A DNA stretch of 64,000 nt from Zhengitettix transpicula (Eukaryota > Arthropoda > Insecta > Orthoptera > Tetrigidae), in the NCBI GenBank assembly GCA_037074705.1, contig CM073591.1, forward strand, positions 1,542,087 through 1,606,086. The letters are read 5' to 3'. Both the position numbers and the translations under genes were made by a program. The notes under the pieces were generated by a model. The model saw nothing but the letters and a program-made list of their open reading frames with translations, did not search any database and had not been told where the DNA came from. Each line of letters opens with the position of its first letter. Positions within the stretch are counted from its first letter, which is position 1. Positions 34,638 to 46,400 of this stretch are shown piece after piece.

Positions 34638-35479
34638 TTATCACAAAGAAATAATAATGCTTATGGTAATTAACTAAAATAATTCACTGTTCTGTTGGGA
34701 CAATGTGACCACGTGACGTCAGAGCGCGGATCACAGACACGTGACGTGACCTGCTGCAGTACGTGTATCTTATCACCGTGCCCCGGGGATTTTATGATCA
34801 GTCATCTTAAAGTCATCAGGTGTGACACCGGACTTTCTACGGGATTTACCGCGAGTCAGGTTGTGTTATGGGTCAAGCGATTATCGACGCTGTTAATCGA
34901 GACTCGTCAGAGATTAGCCGAACTATATTAATCTGTGACTGTGCATAATGCGCGACGCTGAACTACGAGTTGGTTTAGACGCCGTCAGCAAAGTTGCCTC
35001 GGTGTTGACCCCCTGGAATTTATTAGCAGTGGGGCAGTTCCCTCACCCCACCCTCGCGTGTGAGCCTATTAATATATTACTTTGTGAATATTGCAGCTGC
35101 TAGGCACGCGCAGATGAATGATATTTACAGTTGTTGCCACGGTGGTGTGGGGAGGGGCGGGGGGGGGGGGGTAACTCACGTACATGGGTGAGGAATTAGC
35201 AGCTACAGACGGGGATCGTCCGAGCAGTGGGAAAACAGCGACGGAGAAGTAAGGCCCCTGCAACCCTTGCAGACATCCAGGATAAAAGGAGATCAACCGA
35301 GGACAGGAAAGGTGGAATCACGTGGCCATCGCTGTCACGTGCTTCAACGTCACAGTGTGCCTCAGAGAGACTCTGCTAACATGCTACGTCACGTGACCTG
35401 CGCTCTGACGTCACGTTTACCAATCTCTATTCTGTTACGCCAGGCGCGTTGTCCCCATAGGACAAATAATTATTTTCAT
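34638..35479. other. Gene-free stretch
   Basis: No coding signal. Contains a G-run (about 35156-35170) and TGACGTCA near 34713 and 35407. Confidence 0.4.
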
Positions 35480-35734
35480 TAATTACCTGAAGTGTTATCA
35501 TTTACTGTTAATAATTAACCAGTGTGCAGGTGCAACTCCTGATGTCTCCACAATGGCCGCTCCTACACCAGAGGTTACAAGTTATCTACAATTTACGAGT
35601 GACCATTATGTGACCCTACTTTGTAACATTTATTGAATAACCAATATTTCTCCCCTGTGCCTTACTCTCTCAGTCAGGTCCTGTTATTGTGATTTAATAA
35701 CGCTGATAATTGTTTCATTGGAACAAAAAAAAGG
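35480..35734. repeat. Composite dispersed repeat, left flank of R11
   Basis: TTACTGTTAATAATTAACC...TGGCCGCTCCTACACC matches about 6985-7045. CCTGTTATTGTGATTTAATAACGC matches the sequence before R6 (CCTGCTATTGTTATTTAATAACAC, about 16866). Confidence 0.5.
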
Positions 35735-36250
35735 AAGCCTGCGAGAGGATTTTCTCGCAGGTGAACCTTCCCAGAGAGCTCTGGCGGGGGCTACCTTTGG
35801 GGATGCTCTCACATCTCTCTGTTTTTTTTAAAACTAAGGTTCCCACATGCCGAGGCACCTCGGTCTCTTTTAGGAGGTGTATGTTCCGGGGTCGCAGACC
35901 TTGGGCATACGGTAAGAGCTGTCCGCTATTCCCATTGGAATAGTCGGCCAGCTGCCTCCTAAACTGGTCGAGACACGGAGAAGAGAAAGCTGCGTATCCA
36001 CAAAAAACTCCTCTCCCGCCATCCAGGGAAGGGCGTGGGACAAGTGCCAAATGCCCGACCTACCTGATGCAGGTTTTTCTAGGGTTTTCCCTGAATTTCT
36101 TTAGGCGAATGCCAGGTAGGATCCTTAAAATATAGCCCGGGGGTCCTAGTTAACCCTTGGCTACATTCTTCTACCCTTCCGCATCCCCCCTTTCAAATCC
36201 CTTCCTATGCTATTAAAGGGGGGTTGCCCTTATGTAGCCTGTTACCATAA
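35735..36250 (+). mobile_element. Structured poly(A) retroposon copy R11
   Basis: Plus-oriented, full length, perfect 5' hairpin CCTGCGAGA-GGATTT-TCTCGCAGG and compensated internal stem CTATTCC-CATT-GGAATAG. The tail ATAAAAAAATAC joins the composite-repeat segment ATCAAGTATCATATTTAGAATG, as in R6 and R13. Confidence 0.85.
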
Positions 36251-36649
36251 AAAAATACACATCAAGTATCATATTTAGAATGACCCACACGTTATTGTTA
36301 TTGGAAGTTTGATAAAAATCTGTTTTTATGGAAATTTTTATAAGTATTTTTAAGATTAAGAGTTTACAAAGCAGTAAGAGTACTTTTTTATAAAAATCAG
36401 ATCTTTGAAAATAAATCAATAACTAAAATGATAATTATAATAAATCATTTATTCTGCTTCCAAACACATACCATAAGGTTAAGAATAATCTGTGAAAATT
36501 TCAGTGTTGTATCCGTAAGGGTTTCCGAGAAAACGTTGCCTATAAATCAGTATTTCAGCATTGGTAAGATGGCGACGGCCTCCGTAACCGTTATTTTATG
36601 AAAAACACCATTCATCTACTTGGAAGCACTTTGCTGTAACAGGCGTAAA

Positions 36650-37730
36650 TTAATGGGTTACAGAATAACTTGAAGATGATTTTAAACTCTCTGCTTACGT
36701 CATCGCCTACGTCACTTTAGATTGTCTACGCCACTCAGTGCATAAGGAAAATATTACAATGTCGACAGCCTTAAGCTCATTGAGCGTGCGTGGTACCAAC
36801 GTCCTCCGTACGTCCCAAAATAATATTAAAAATCCTCTATAATAAGTTACTCAACCTGTAATATATACTTAAAACTTGTAAAAGTCCTCTTGAAGTACCC
36901 ACCTACGTCATCACTAACCTAACCCCATTCGTCGCAGATGCAGTTCCTTCCAAGAACTCCAGAACGTCACTCTGCACAAATAAACTACGCTTCTTACGTC
37001 GTCACTAGGCGATTTAACAACCAAAGTCACTACTACGTCACAATATAATAACTATTTTATGATATAATTATATGAGAAAGTACCTACAATTACAAATTGA
37101 TTACGTCATCTGTTGCTTACTTGAAAAATCTTCCCTGAATAACCTATTTTGTCGGGTTAATGGATCTTAGAATTAATTTCCTTACACTCTGATCCTACGT
37201 CATCGCTACGTCACTTAACGATCTCAGAAGCCTTTATATGACGTCAGAAACACGATCATTAAACGGTATGAGGTTAATATTCAAAACAATCTCTAAAATT
37301 CCTTTTCGAACTAACGACCTACGACATCGATTGACAACGGTTTCCGTTGTACAGGGAGACTCTGGCACCACACTCACGCCTCTGTGAATTAAACTACGTG
37401 CAGAATTGGGTGGACACCCTGTAGCTACGCGATTACGTCACTCACGCCTCCTTGAGAATTAAACTACGTGGAAAACTGACTTCTTGCGTCATCACTACGT
37501 CACTCTACGAGTCCTTGGTCTTAAGGGATTCTTTTCAGTTTATTCGCAAACGAAATTTGTTTTACTATTGATGGGTGCTGCGGCCTTACGTCATCAGTTA
37601 CGTCATGCTACGGCTGACTGTCCCATTAGAGAGACTTTCCTTGGATCGGTCGCCATGGGAAAGATATTATTTCCCTTTGCTGCGTTACCCAACCCTTTTC
37701 TTATTAGCGGTTACGTCAGAATCGAATATG
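36650..37730. repeat. Tract of paired TACGTCA sites
   Basis: TACGTCA or a one-base variant occurs more than ten times. Four close pairs have starts 11-12 bp apart: 36696/36708, 37196/37207, 37485/37496 and 37587/37599. The sequence between the pairs is not obviously repeated. It could be a decayed tandem repeat or a cluster of CRE-half-site-like elements. No gene recognised; a short open frame from 37484 overlaps the motif pairs. Confidence 0.5.
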
Positions 37731-38044
37731 GCGGTTACGGGCGTAGAGAAAAAAAAACAAAACCCCTACGCCCTCGTGGTTTGGTAATTACTTGAGGGCA
37801 AGAAGCAGCCGAGGGTAAAAGCAATAAGTGGAGCAACACTCGAGGACCAGGACAATAAGCAAATGGAACACTAGGACTGTCGCGTAAATCATCCCGCCGC
37901 AACAAGCGCAAATAGAGCTGAGAAATTGCCCGTTATTGGTCTGCCTTTGCGAGCCTATAAACAACCCCAACCCCCTTCCCTCTGTTAAAGGCTCCGCGGC
38001 TATCACATAAATTTTATGACATACAATTTCGCACGGAAATGCAT

Positions 38045-38079
<35 letters not shown>

Positions 38080-38248
38080 CTCCCTCGCGGAACACCTCAC
38101 ACTGTGACGTTTCCTCTGATGACGCCACGCAGTAGCGAAACGCCACAGACGACGGCCAGGTCTTGGACGCCCCTGCAGGACGATGACGTCACTCCGCAGT
38201 GCTACCACACGCTACATTTCTATTAATCTGATCTAATGTAATAGTCTG
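37731..38248. other. Gene-free stretch with CA microsatellite
   Basis: (CA)n at about 38049-38075. No coding signal. TGACGTCA near 38184. Confidence 0.45.
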
Positions 38249-38880
38249 TCTGCTCCTGATACAAATCTACACCCGTCCATAAAATTTGTCCAAATTTCGT
38301 AAACGTGTTCCTTTCGAATCCTGAACAAAAACTCTGCGGTGTAAAAAACTCTATCTACCACCTGGTGGTGGGGATTTAAATTTTCAAGCATACTACAACG
38401 GCCGATTTTAGCGTCGGATAAATATTTTTCGCGGTCAACGAGATTAATATTCCTTCTCCCGATGTTTTTTTATGTGTGTATAATTTCAACGCCTTTTCGG
38501 CATAGGATGGGAGTAGCCTTAGGGGTTGGGGTGGAGGGACGTTATAATAAATATAACACGAAAAAATCCGAAACTGGAGTTGAATCCGGGGTTATAGATG
38601 TCGCTGTGGTTAAATATGAATTTCAACTTGTCGTTTAACCCTCAGGAGCGGGGTTGAACATTTTAAAAGATGCTAAAACTGTCGACTTTTGCGACGGATA
38701 AATATTTTTCGGGGTCAAAGATATACATAGTGTTTGTACCGATGTTTTGGGTGAATAATGTCATCCCCTTATGGCATGGCAAAAGAGCACCATTAGGGGT
38801 GGGTTTGGAAAGGCATCACATGAAAAAGAAAGAGGTATTGGAGTCGAATCCAGTTTAATTATGACACGTGCAACTTGCCG
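38249..38880 (+). mobile_element. Helitron-like element with two internal units
   Basis: Starts TCTGCTCCTGATACAAATC, like the copy at 24056, followed by two successive diverged internal units (GTCGGATAAATATTTTTCG / GACGGATAAATATTTTTCG; CCTTAGGGGTTGGGGTGG / CATTAGGGGTGGG). The expected hairpin-CTAG end is missing; the next element begins there in opposite orientation. Confidence 0.55.
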
Positions 38881-39400
38881 TTTAACTCCCCCAATCTTGA
38901 CTCCAATATCGGTTAATTCTTATGTAACTCACCTCGTTCCCCATCCCTATATGTGTTTCTGAAAGGGAAAACTCACTTACCTCGAAAAAGTTTATTTCGG
39001 CGACCATATCGGCGGTCATAACATGTTGGAAAATTTCGACTCCTGCTTGGGGGAGTTAAACATAAAGTTGAATGTCACAATTATACTCAGCGACATCCAT
39101 AACCCTGGATTTTACTCGAATTTAGGTTGTATTCGTGTTATTTCCTTTTAACGTCCCTCAACTCCTCACCCGTAAGGGTGCGCTTTACCCATGGTGTAAG
39201 GGGTTGAAGCGATACAGAGATAAATATTTACCCGACTCAATATCGGCAGTTTTAGCATGTTTGAAAATTTCCGCTCTCGCTTCTGGGGGGTGGTAGACGT
39301 GTCTTACCCCGACAGTGTTCGTTTCCCTGTCGCAAAGAACACGTGTATGGAATTTGGTGAAATTTTCTCCACAGGTGTATATTTTTATAAGGAACACTGG
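38881..39400 (-). mobile_element. Helitron-like element, inverted partner
   Basis: The minus strand of its right end (AAATATACACCTGTGGAGAAAA, then the CCAAATTCCAT-ACGTGTTC block) matches the 5' part of the 38249 copy. The two elements face each other 3' to 3'. Confidence 0.5.
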
Positions 39401-39970
39401 TTTATTTATTAGAAGAAGATGTAATTAATTGTACTATTAATGACTGTTATTATAAAATCACTGCGATGATAATTAGCAGGTCATAGTTGAGGTTATGAGG
39501 ACAGTGACAAAGCTGGAGAAGTGTTACCCTTTGCGGTCGGTCGCTGAGCACTCCTGATGTCCAACACACACACGCGGGGGAGAAAGTTGTTTTTTCCACA
39601 TCCCCCTATCGAAAGGCAGCGCGTCAGAGACTCTCTTTGAGCTGGCGCGCCGGAGGAAGCGCGTAATATCTCAATTTATATACGCAATTACACGAGGAGA
39701 TATGGAGCCATAAACCGTGGCCCGTGTCTGCAGCAGAGAGACTGTTGCTGCTTGTCGAGGCCGAAGTGAAGTGGGGGCACGTCGTAAAGTGGGTTACGGC
39801 TGCTGAGGCACTCAGAAAATATTCTTCTTCTGCCGTATAGCATCACCCCGTTTTTGCTCTGAGAAAGAGAGACTAGGCAACGCTGCACGTTGTAAAGTTG
39901 GCACCAGGGAACTAAATAAATATGACACGGACTCTGAGTATATTAGCACTCGTGTAGGCGCCGCTGACAT
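39401..39970. other. Gene-free stretch
   Basis: No coding signal or repeat recognised. Confidence 0.35.
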
Positions 39971-39974
39971 CTCC

Positions 39975-40487
39975 CCAGGGAGAATAGCCCTCGCAGGCCT
40001 TGTTGAGTTGCTGTTAATAACCAGATCGGTTACCAAGGAAGCCTTCAAGAGGAATTTCTGGCAGGTGAACCTTCCCAGAGGACTCTGAAGGGAGCTACCT
40101 TTGGGGATGCCCTCACATCTCTCTGTTTTGAGAGGTGTATGTTCCGGGGTCGCAGACCTTGGGCATACGGTAAGAGTTGTCCGCTGTTCCTATTGGAACA
40201 GTCGGCCAGCTGCCTCCTAAACTGGTCGAGGCACGGAGAAGGGAATGCTGCGACCCCACAGCAAACCCCACTCGCCCGCTTTCGGAAGGGCGTGGGACAA
40301 GTACCCAATGCCCGACCTACCTGATGCAGGATTTTCTAGGGTTTTCCCTGCATCACTTTTAGGCGAATTCCCGGGTAGGATCCTTAAACCATAGCCCGGG
40401 GGCCCCAGTTAACCCTTCCAAACCCCTTCCTATGCTATTAAAGGGGAATTGCCACCATGTGGATTACCCTCATGTAGCCTGTTACCC
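39975..40487 (+). mobile_element. Structured poly(A) retroposon copy R12
   Basis: Plus-oriented; the 5' end is disturbed (a CCCTCGCAGG fragment at 39988, then the body from about 40050). The internal stem is CTGTTCC-TATT-GGAACAG. The 3' end GATTACCCTCATGTAGCCTGTTACCC has no A-run, so the tail has been lost. Confidence 0.8.
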
Positions 40488-42273
40488 ATACATGTGTGTG
40501 TGAAGAGTGTTTGTTAAATGTCTGTAAAAAAACAGATTAAATAAAGTGACCAGCAACGGAACTTGAGAACCCCCCCTGGGCCTAGCGCGACTAACCCGCG
40601 TTACTTTAGGGGGCGCGACCAACGCAGCTCTACCAAGGCACTTTCAAACTTGGCCCTAAGCTTGGTGACGTCACAAGATTTCAGGGATCCTTGTTTCTGT
40701 CAGAGAGGCTGTTGTAACCTGCTGGGGCTGGGAAAAATCCTACCACCTTCAGTTATGTGGTGTTTTATCTTAGAGAAATCATTTTCCCATATTTGTAGAC
40801 AGATTACGTAAATATTACTACGTCATAATTGATAACCCGAAACATGTCTGTGTTTATTTTTAAACAAAGACACCGTTCGGCATAAATAATTTTTTCCGCG
40901 TTTTCTCACGTTTCTTATTGTCAGTTTTCCTGTTGTAAATAAAACACCAGAACCCACACTTAAGCGTACAGAGGGGGAAATAAAAGTTTGATGGGGCTGA
41001 GATTTAAGGCAAAACCAACCCCCTACTCCCACAAAGAGTTGGAAGGTTGATTTACCTTCACCATCTTTCACGTGTTAAAGCGGCTCGGAAAACTAATTAT
41101 GGCAACACCGCAGAGATTTTCTCGCTGTGGTGTGGGGTTACGGGGAAAAAGCTGGCAGGGGTGAACCGAGACGAGGGCTTTTTAATTTAGAGGGAGTTAC
41201 TGATGAATTATTATTATTATTACAGCTACTACGGTACTCTGTGGTTAATGTTTTTAATATGAAAAGTGCGGCCAAGGTGGAAAATGGAGAGAAACTCCAC
41301 GTCAGGCGTGCAGCTAACATTAAGGGGATGAGGGGCGTAAACAAACGACTATATTCAGCAAAAAAAAGAGCAAATATTCTTTGTCTGTCAATACATTTAA
41401 TATTGGAGAAATATTATCTTTATTATTACCAAAAACATATCTGTTTAATCGACTACAGAACCCGTTCCACATGTTGAAACGACAGCCATCTTGTGCTCTA
41501 TCTTAAAAATTTTGCACTTGTTGTCAGTTTTTCGTTAATAGCAAAAGAATTAAGCGTTATATTGAAAATAATGTTCAGTGATAAATTGTAGAGGATAGAA
41601 TTCTGCATGTGATGGTGGCCTCGAGGACGAAATTAGGTCCAAGAAAGTGGGAGAAATCCTGCGTCAAAGTTACGCCATTTTCTAAGACAATGCAGTGTGT
41701 CGTATTTCTAGCGCTGATATCTACAAAATGGCCGCCAGGAAACTAATTTGTCACAGAATAAAGGTCTTAGAGAATATAATTCAGTTTCCAACGCGTGATC
41801 TGGCTTTAAAAATCCCTTGGGAATGGCCGCAAATACACGCACGGCTGACCAATCAGAACTGCGGACTTTTGCTGTTCTTTCTCCCTAGCTTGAGAATACA
41901 GATGTTCTTTGAAACGCTGGACTCTTTCTTCCTCTTAGACGCTTTATTATTCTCTGCCACAGACAAGTTTCCCCCCCCCCATAATATCAATAGTATGTTT
42001 CAGTTTCTGTTATTAACGAAAAAACGGAAAGAGAGCGCAAAATTTCGTGGTTTCTAGACGACAGAACCTTTTCTCGAGGACTTTCCAATTGGAAAACATG
42101 TTTTTTTTGTTCACTAGTTGAAAAATAAACTATCCGACCTTTTGCTTACATTTCAAAAACTAAATACTAATCTGTGCAATAAGTTACACTTAAATTGAAA
42201 ATGATCTGATGTCCTTAAAGTATATAGACATCACTACTGTTGTCAATAACGTTTTTCCCCCTAAAAATAGGGT
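40488..42273. other. Gene-free stretch
   Basis: About 40575-40612 is the inverted partner of 29849-29890. Open frames of up to 120 residues exist (for example from 41127 and 41695) but show no domain, no splice context and no codon-like pattern; I do not call them. TGACGTCA near 40665. Confidence 0.4.
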
Positions 42274-42342
42274 GTCTTCAGGTGGGGCAATTAAATAATT
42301 ACGCAAATTCTTATTATTATTCAATTGCCTTCACCTGAAGAC
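42274..42342. repeat. Short inverted repeat (hairpin)
   Basis: GTCTTCAGGTGGGGCAATT (42274-42292) faces AATTGCCTTCACCTGAAGAC (42323-42342), with a 30-bp AT-rich loop. Possibly the remnant of a small fold-back element. Confidence 0.6.
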
Positions 42343-42564
42343 GTTCTACTTTGTATATTAAGCTTTCATGAGACGATAAATTATTTTTATAACACATTAA
42401 TCTTTATTTTTCTGTTTTACCTATAATATTATAAGTTAGATTTACGTGAGATAATTTTGAAAATTTAAGCCATCTTAACGTCCAATCAATATAAGTAATT
42501 TTATTTCACCCCATCCCTTTACCACTGTACGAATTGTCCACTTGAAGAAAATACTGGTAAGTAC

Positions 42565-42800
42565 TGTAGCGCGATATTTTTATTATTGATATCTATATAT
42601 ATTTTCATTTTAATATAATTAGATATTAGCAAGGGTTGAGAGCTTGGAAAGTCCGCCGAGGCGGATAGATAATCCCTTAGGTCTGGACTTATGCACGTAG
42701 GGTGTTGATCCTCGGAAATTACCTGGACTGTCGCACCGTGGGAAACGTCTCTCCAAGAATCCCAGAAATTAAATTGACACGTGACTGCGTAAAAATACCC
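42565..42800 (+). mobile_element. DNA transposon T1, 3'-truncated copy
   Basis: Starts TGTAGCGCGATA and follows the other T1 copies through TAGCAAGGGTTGAGAGCTTG and CGTGGGAAACGTCTCTCC up to CACGTGACTGC, then diverges. The right terminal repeat was not found. Confidence 0.65.
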
Positions 42801-43326
42801 GACATTCCCCGAGGCTCTTGACTTGCAGATATCGTCATCACAATAAAACAGGCCTTATCGTATCTCTCCTTATCTGCATACGTTTGTTCCCTGCCTCCTT
42901 ATCGAAGAGATCAGCAACCAACACTTGATGACCTTCTTATCACTCAAGTAGCCTTTCTCCGGGTTCGTATTTTACTAAAGTCAGGAAGTCGAGGGACTAA
43001 TAATAATAAGGAATTTATTTAGGAGAAAGATGCTACTTCACTTTTCCACAAATTAATATTTATTGTTTAAATAAACTATTCTTAAATTTATTAATAGACA
43101 CACATAGTCTCATTTAATTCTTCAATTCCATTAAGGAATATACTGTTTTGTTTTAAATCAAACCTAGGCCTAGTTGTGTCAAACACTGTTCGGGGTTCGT
43201 GTAACGCTTATATGCTAAATAGTGACGGCAACAAATTATTTACACATTTATCCAAAAATATCATGGTATGACACCTGAAAAATAGCCCCAATTCATTTCT
43301 CTTAACACTACCGTTGCACTAAATAT
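42801..43326. other. AT-rich stretch 3' of the NACHT-ankyrin gene
   Basis: No coding signal. Confidence 0.35.
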
Positions 43327-43332
43327 TTTATT
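43327..43332 (-). terminator. Candidate poly(A) signal of the NACHT-ankyrin gene
   Basis: TTTATT on the + strand (AATAAA on the minus strand), about 140 bp beyond the stop codon. Confidence 0.45.
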
Positions 43333-43472
43333 TCCATATCAAATAATAAAAATGTTTATGTTGACGATGCCGTCAGAGAAGCACTGTGTATGTCTCCCAT
43401 ATGTACGTCTCTTCAAATGTCCTTCAGTTGCGACCTTTTCATTTACGATCTGCCTCGTTCTGTAACACATCT

Positions 43473-46400
43473 TCAAACGTCCATGTGAAATGGTCCTCCC
43501 TGTAACTCCAGAGACGTCTTCTTCGTCAACATCCGCCCCAGCTGCAACAACACCCTTCCTGTGTCCCAAACACCTTCCGCTGAGGCCAACATCGACCCTG
43601 CATACGCCAACATGTGTCTCACTTTGAGTACTGCTCCCTTCTCTAAGAGCAACATCACCACCTTCAGGTGACGGTTCATTGAAGCTCGCAACAGAGCCGT
43701 GACGCCATTCGAATCCCTTACATGAATATTGGCCCCTCTCCTTATCAGTATCCTAACCACCTCTAAATGTCCTTTTGCTGAAGCCTTCAGCAACGCCGTA
43801 ACGCCACACTTGTCTGATGCATTAACATGTGCCCCGTTATTTATCAGTAGCCTCACCACTGTCAAATGTCCTTCCGTTGCGGCCTTGTGCAAAGCCGTGA
43901 CACCAAAGAATTCTTTAGCATCGATATGGGCCCCGTTATCTAAAAGCATCCTCACCACTTCCAAATGTCCTTCCGTTGCGGCCTTGTGCAAAGGCGTAAC
44001 GTCGAAGATTTCCGTACCATTTATATCTGCCCCGTTCTCCAGTAACGTCCTTACTACTTCCAAATGTCCTTTTGATGAAGCCTTATGCAACGCAGTAACG
44101 CCAGACGTGTCTTTTTCATTAATATATGCCCCGTAATCCAACAGCGTCCATACTATCTCCAAATGTCCTTCCGTTGCTGCCTTCTGCAACGCCGTAACTC
44201 CAAAGACGTCCTTCGTATTAACAGCTGCCCAGTTCTCTAGTAGCATCTGTACCACCTCCACGTGTCCTCCCGTTGATGCTTTATGCAAGGCCGGAACGCC
44301 AAAGTCGTCCTTAGTGTCAATATCTGCCCCGGTCTCTAGTAGCATCCTCACTACTTCCAAATGTCCTTCTGTCGAAGCCTCCTGCAGCGCCGTGACGCCA
44401 AAGTTATCTTTCTCGTTGACATCTTCCCCGCGTTCTGTCAGCATCATTACTAACTCCAAACGTCCTTCCGTCGAGGCCTTATGCAACGCCGTAGTGCCGG
44501 ACGAGTAACTTTCATAAAAACTTCCCCCGTAGTCTAGCAGCATCCTAACTACCTCCAAACGTCCCTCAGCCGTCGCCTTCCGCAGCGCCGAGACGCCAGA
44601 GTTGTCAGTTTCTTCAACGTCTGCCCCGTAATCTAACAGCATCCGTACAACTTCCAAATGTCCCTTCGTTGAGGCCTTCTGCAACGCCGTAACGCCAAAT
44701 ACGTCCTTAACATTAATATCTGCCTCGTTCTCTAGTAGCAACCTCACTACTTCCAAATGTCCTTCCGTTGAGGCCACCTGCAGCGCCGTAACGCCATAGT
44801 CGTTTTCTTCATCGATACCGGCCCCGTTCACTAGCAGCATCCTTACAACGTCAAAGTGTCCTTGCATTGAGGCATCATGCAACGCCGTAACGCCAAATAC
44901 GTCCTTATTATTAACGTCTGCCCCGGTCTCTAGTAGCATCCTCACCCATTTCAAATGTCCTACCGTTGAGGCATTATGCAGCTCAATGTTGCGTTCAACA
45001 TTAATATTTTCCCCGTTCTCAAGTATCATCCTCGCTGCTTCCAAATATTCTTCCGCCCTGGCTTTCTGCAGCGGCGTCATACCAAAGTTGATTATTCCAA
45101 TATCGTATTCCCTGTTTCCTAACAGCATCATTACCTCCTTCAAATACTCTTGCGTCGAGGGCTTCTGCAACGCCGAAGCGCCAAAGTCGTCCTTAGTATC
45201 AACATCCGCCCCGATCTGTAGTAACAACATTACAACTTCAAAGTGTCTTTTCATTGAAGCCTTATGCACCGCCGTAACGCCATAGTCGTCCTTGCTGTTA
45301 ACATCTGCCCCGTTCTGAAGTAGTATCCTTACTACTTCCAAATGTCCTTCCATTGAGGCATTCTGCAGTGCTGTAACGCCGTAGTCGTCCTTACTGTTAA
45401 CATCTGCCCCGTTCTCTAGTAGCATCATTACAGCTTCACGGTGTCCTTTCATTGAAGCCCTATGCAAGGCCGTAACGCCAAAGTCGTCCTTCGTATTAAC
45501 ATTTGCCCCGTTCTCTAACAGTATCCTCACTACCTCGAAATGTCCTTCCACTGAGGCTATCTGCAACGCTGTACGGCCACAGTTGTCTTTTACATTTGTT
45601 ATATATGCTCCGCCCTTTAGCAGCACCTTCCGGTGTCCTTCAGTTGATGTGTGATGCATCGCGTTACAGTAAAGCTTATCTTTAATTTCTAAACCTATTC
45701 CGTGTTGTAAAAGGATACGTACCACCTCCGTATAGCCTTTCCGTGACGCCTCCATCATCGACGTTACGCCATATATATTTTTCACGTTGAAGTCTGCCCC
45801 GTTCGCTGTCAGCAGTTTTACTACCTCCGAATGTCCGTTAGTTGAGGCTAAGAATAAGGCTGTATTCTTATCAAAACCTTTGGTATCAATGTCTGCCGTA
45901 TACGGAAGCAGAAATTTAACCACCTCGAGATGTCCACCCTTTGATGCCTCAAGCAAAGCCACGTTACCATTTTTATCTCGGATTTTAATGTCTGCCCCGT
46001 TCTGCAACAACTCACGTACGGTGTCCAAATGTCCAAATTTAGATGAATAAAGAAGTGGTGTGATTCTATGCAAATTCTTTACGTTCACTGGGAATGACAT
46101 CTTGAGTAAAGCCCTTACGATGTTTAACGACCCTTCAGCAGCTGCAATGTGGAGGGGTGTGTCATTCAGGTCACCGAAATTAATCTGTATCATCTCCTCG
46201 TCCAGGCGCAAGAGATACTGAAACATATTTGATAGATCTTTGCTAATTGCCACGAATAGCGTCTCTATTGCTGCATCCTTGTCATGAACGAATTTCATGT
46301 CATTAATTTCATGACCTTTTTCCAAGACGAAATCCACTATCTCCCAATGACCAGTGATTTCCGCGTAATCCATCGCGCGCCATTGCAGTACTCGGTCCTT

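Noticed and set aside
40563..42057. Open frames of 82-120 codons
   Set aside because: No family, no paired splice sites and composition equal to the surroundings.
43729..46050. + strand open frames rich in Ser/Ala/Cys
   Set aside because: Antisense shadows of the ankyrin repeats.
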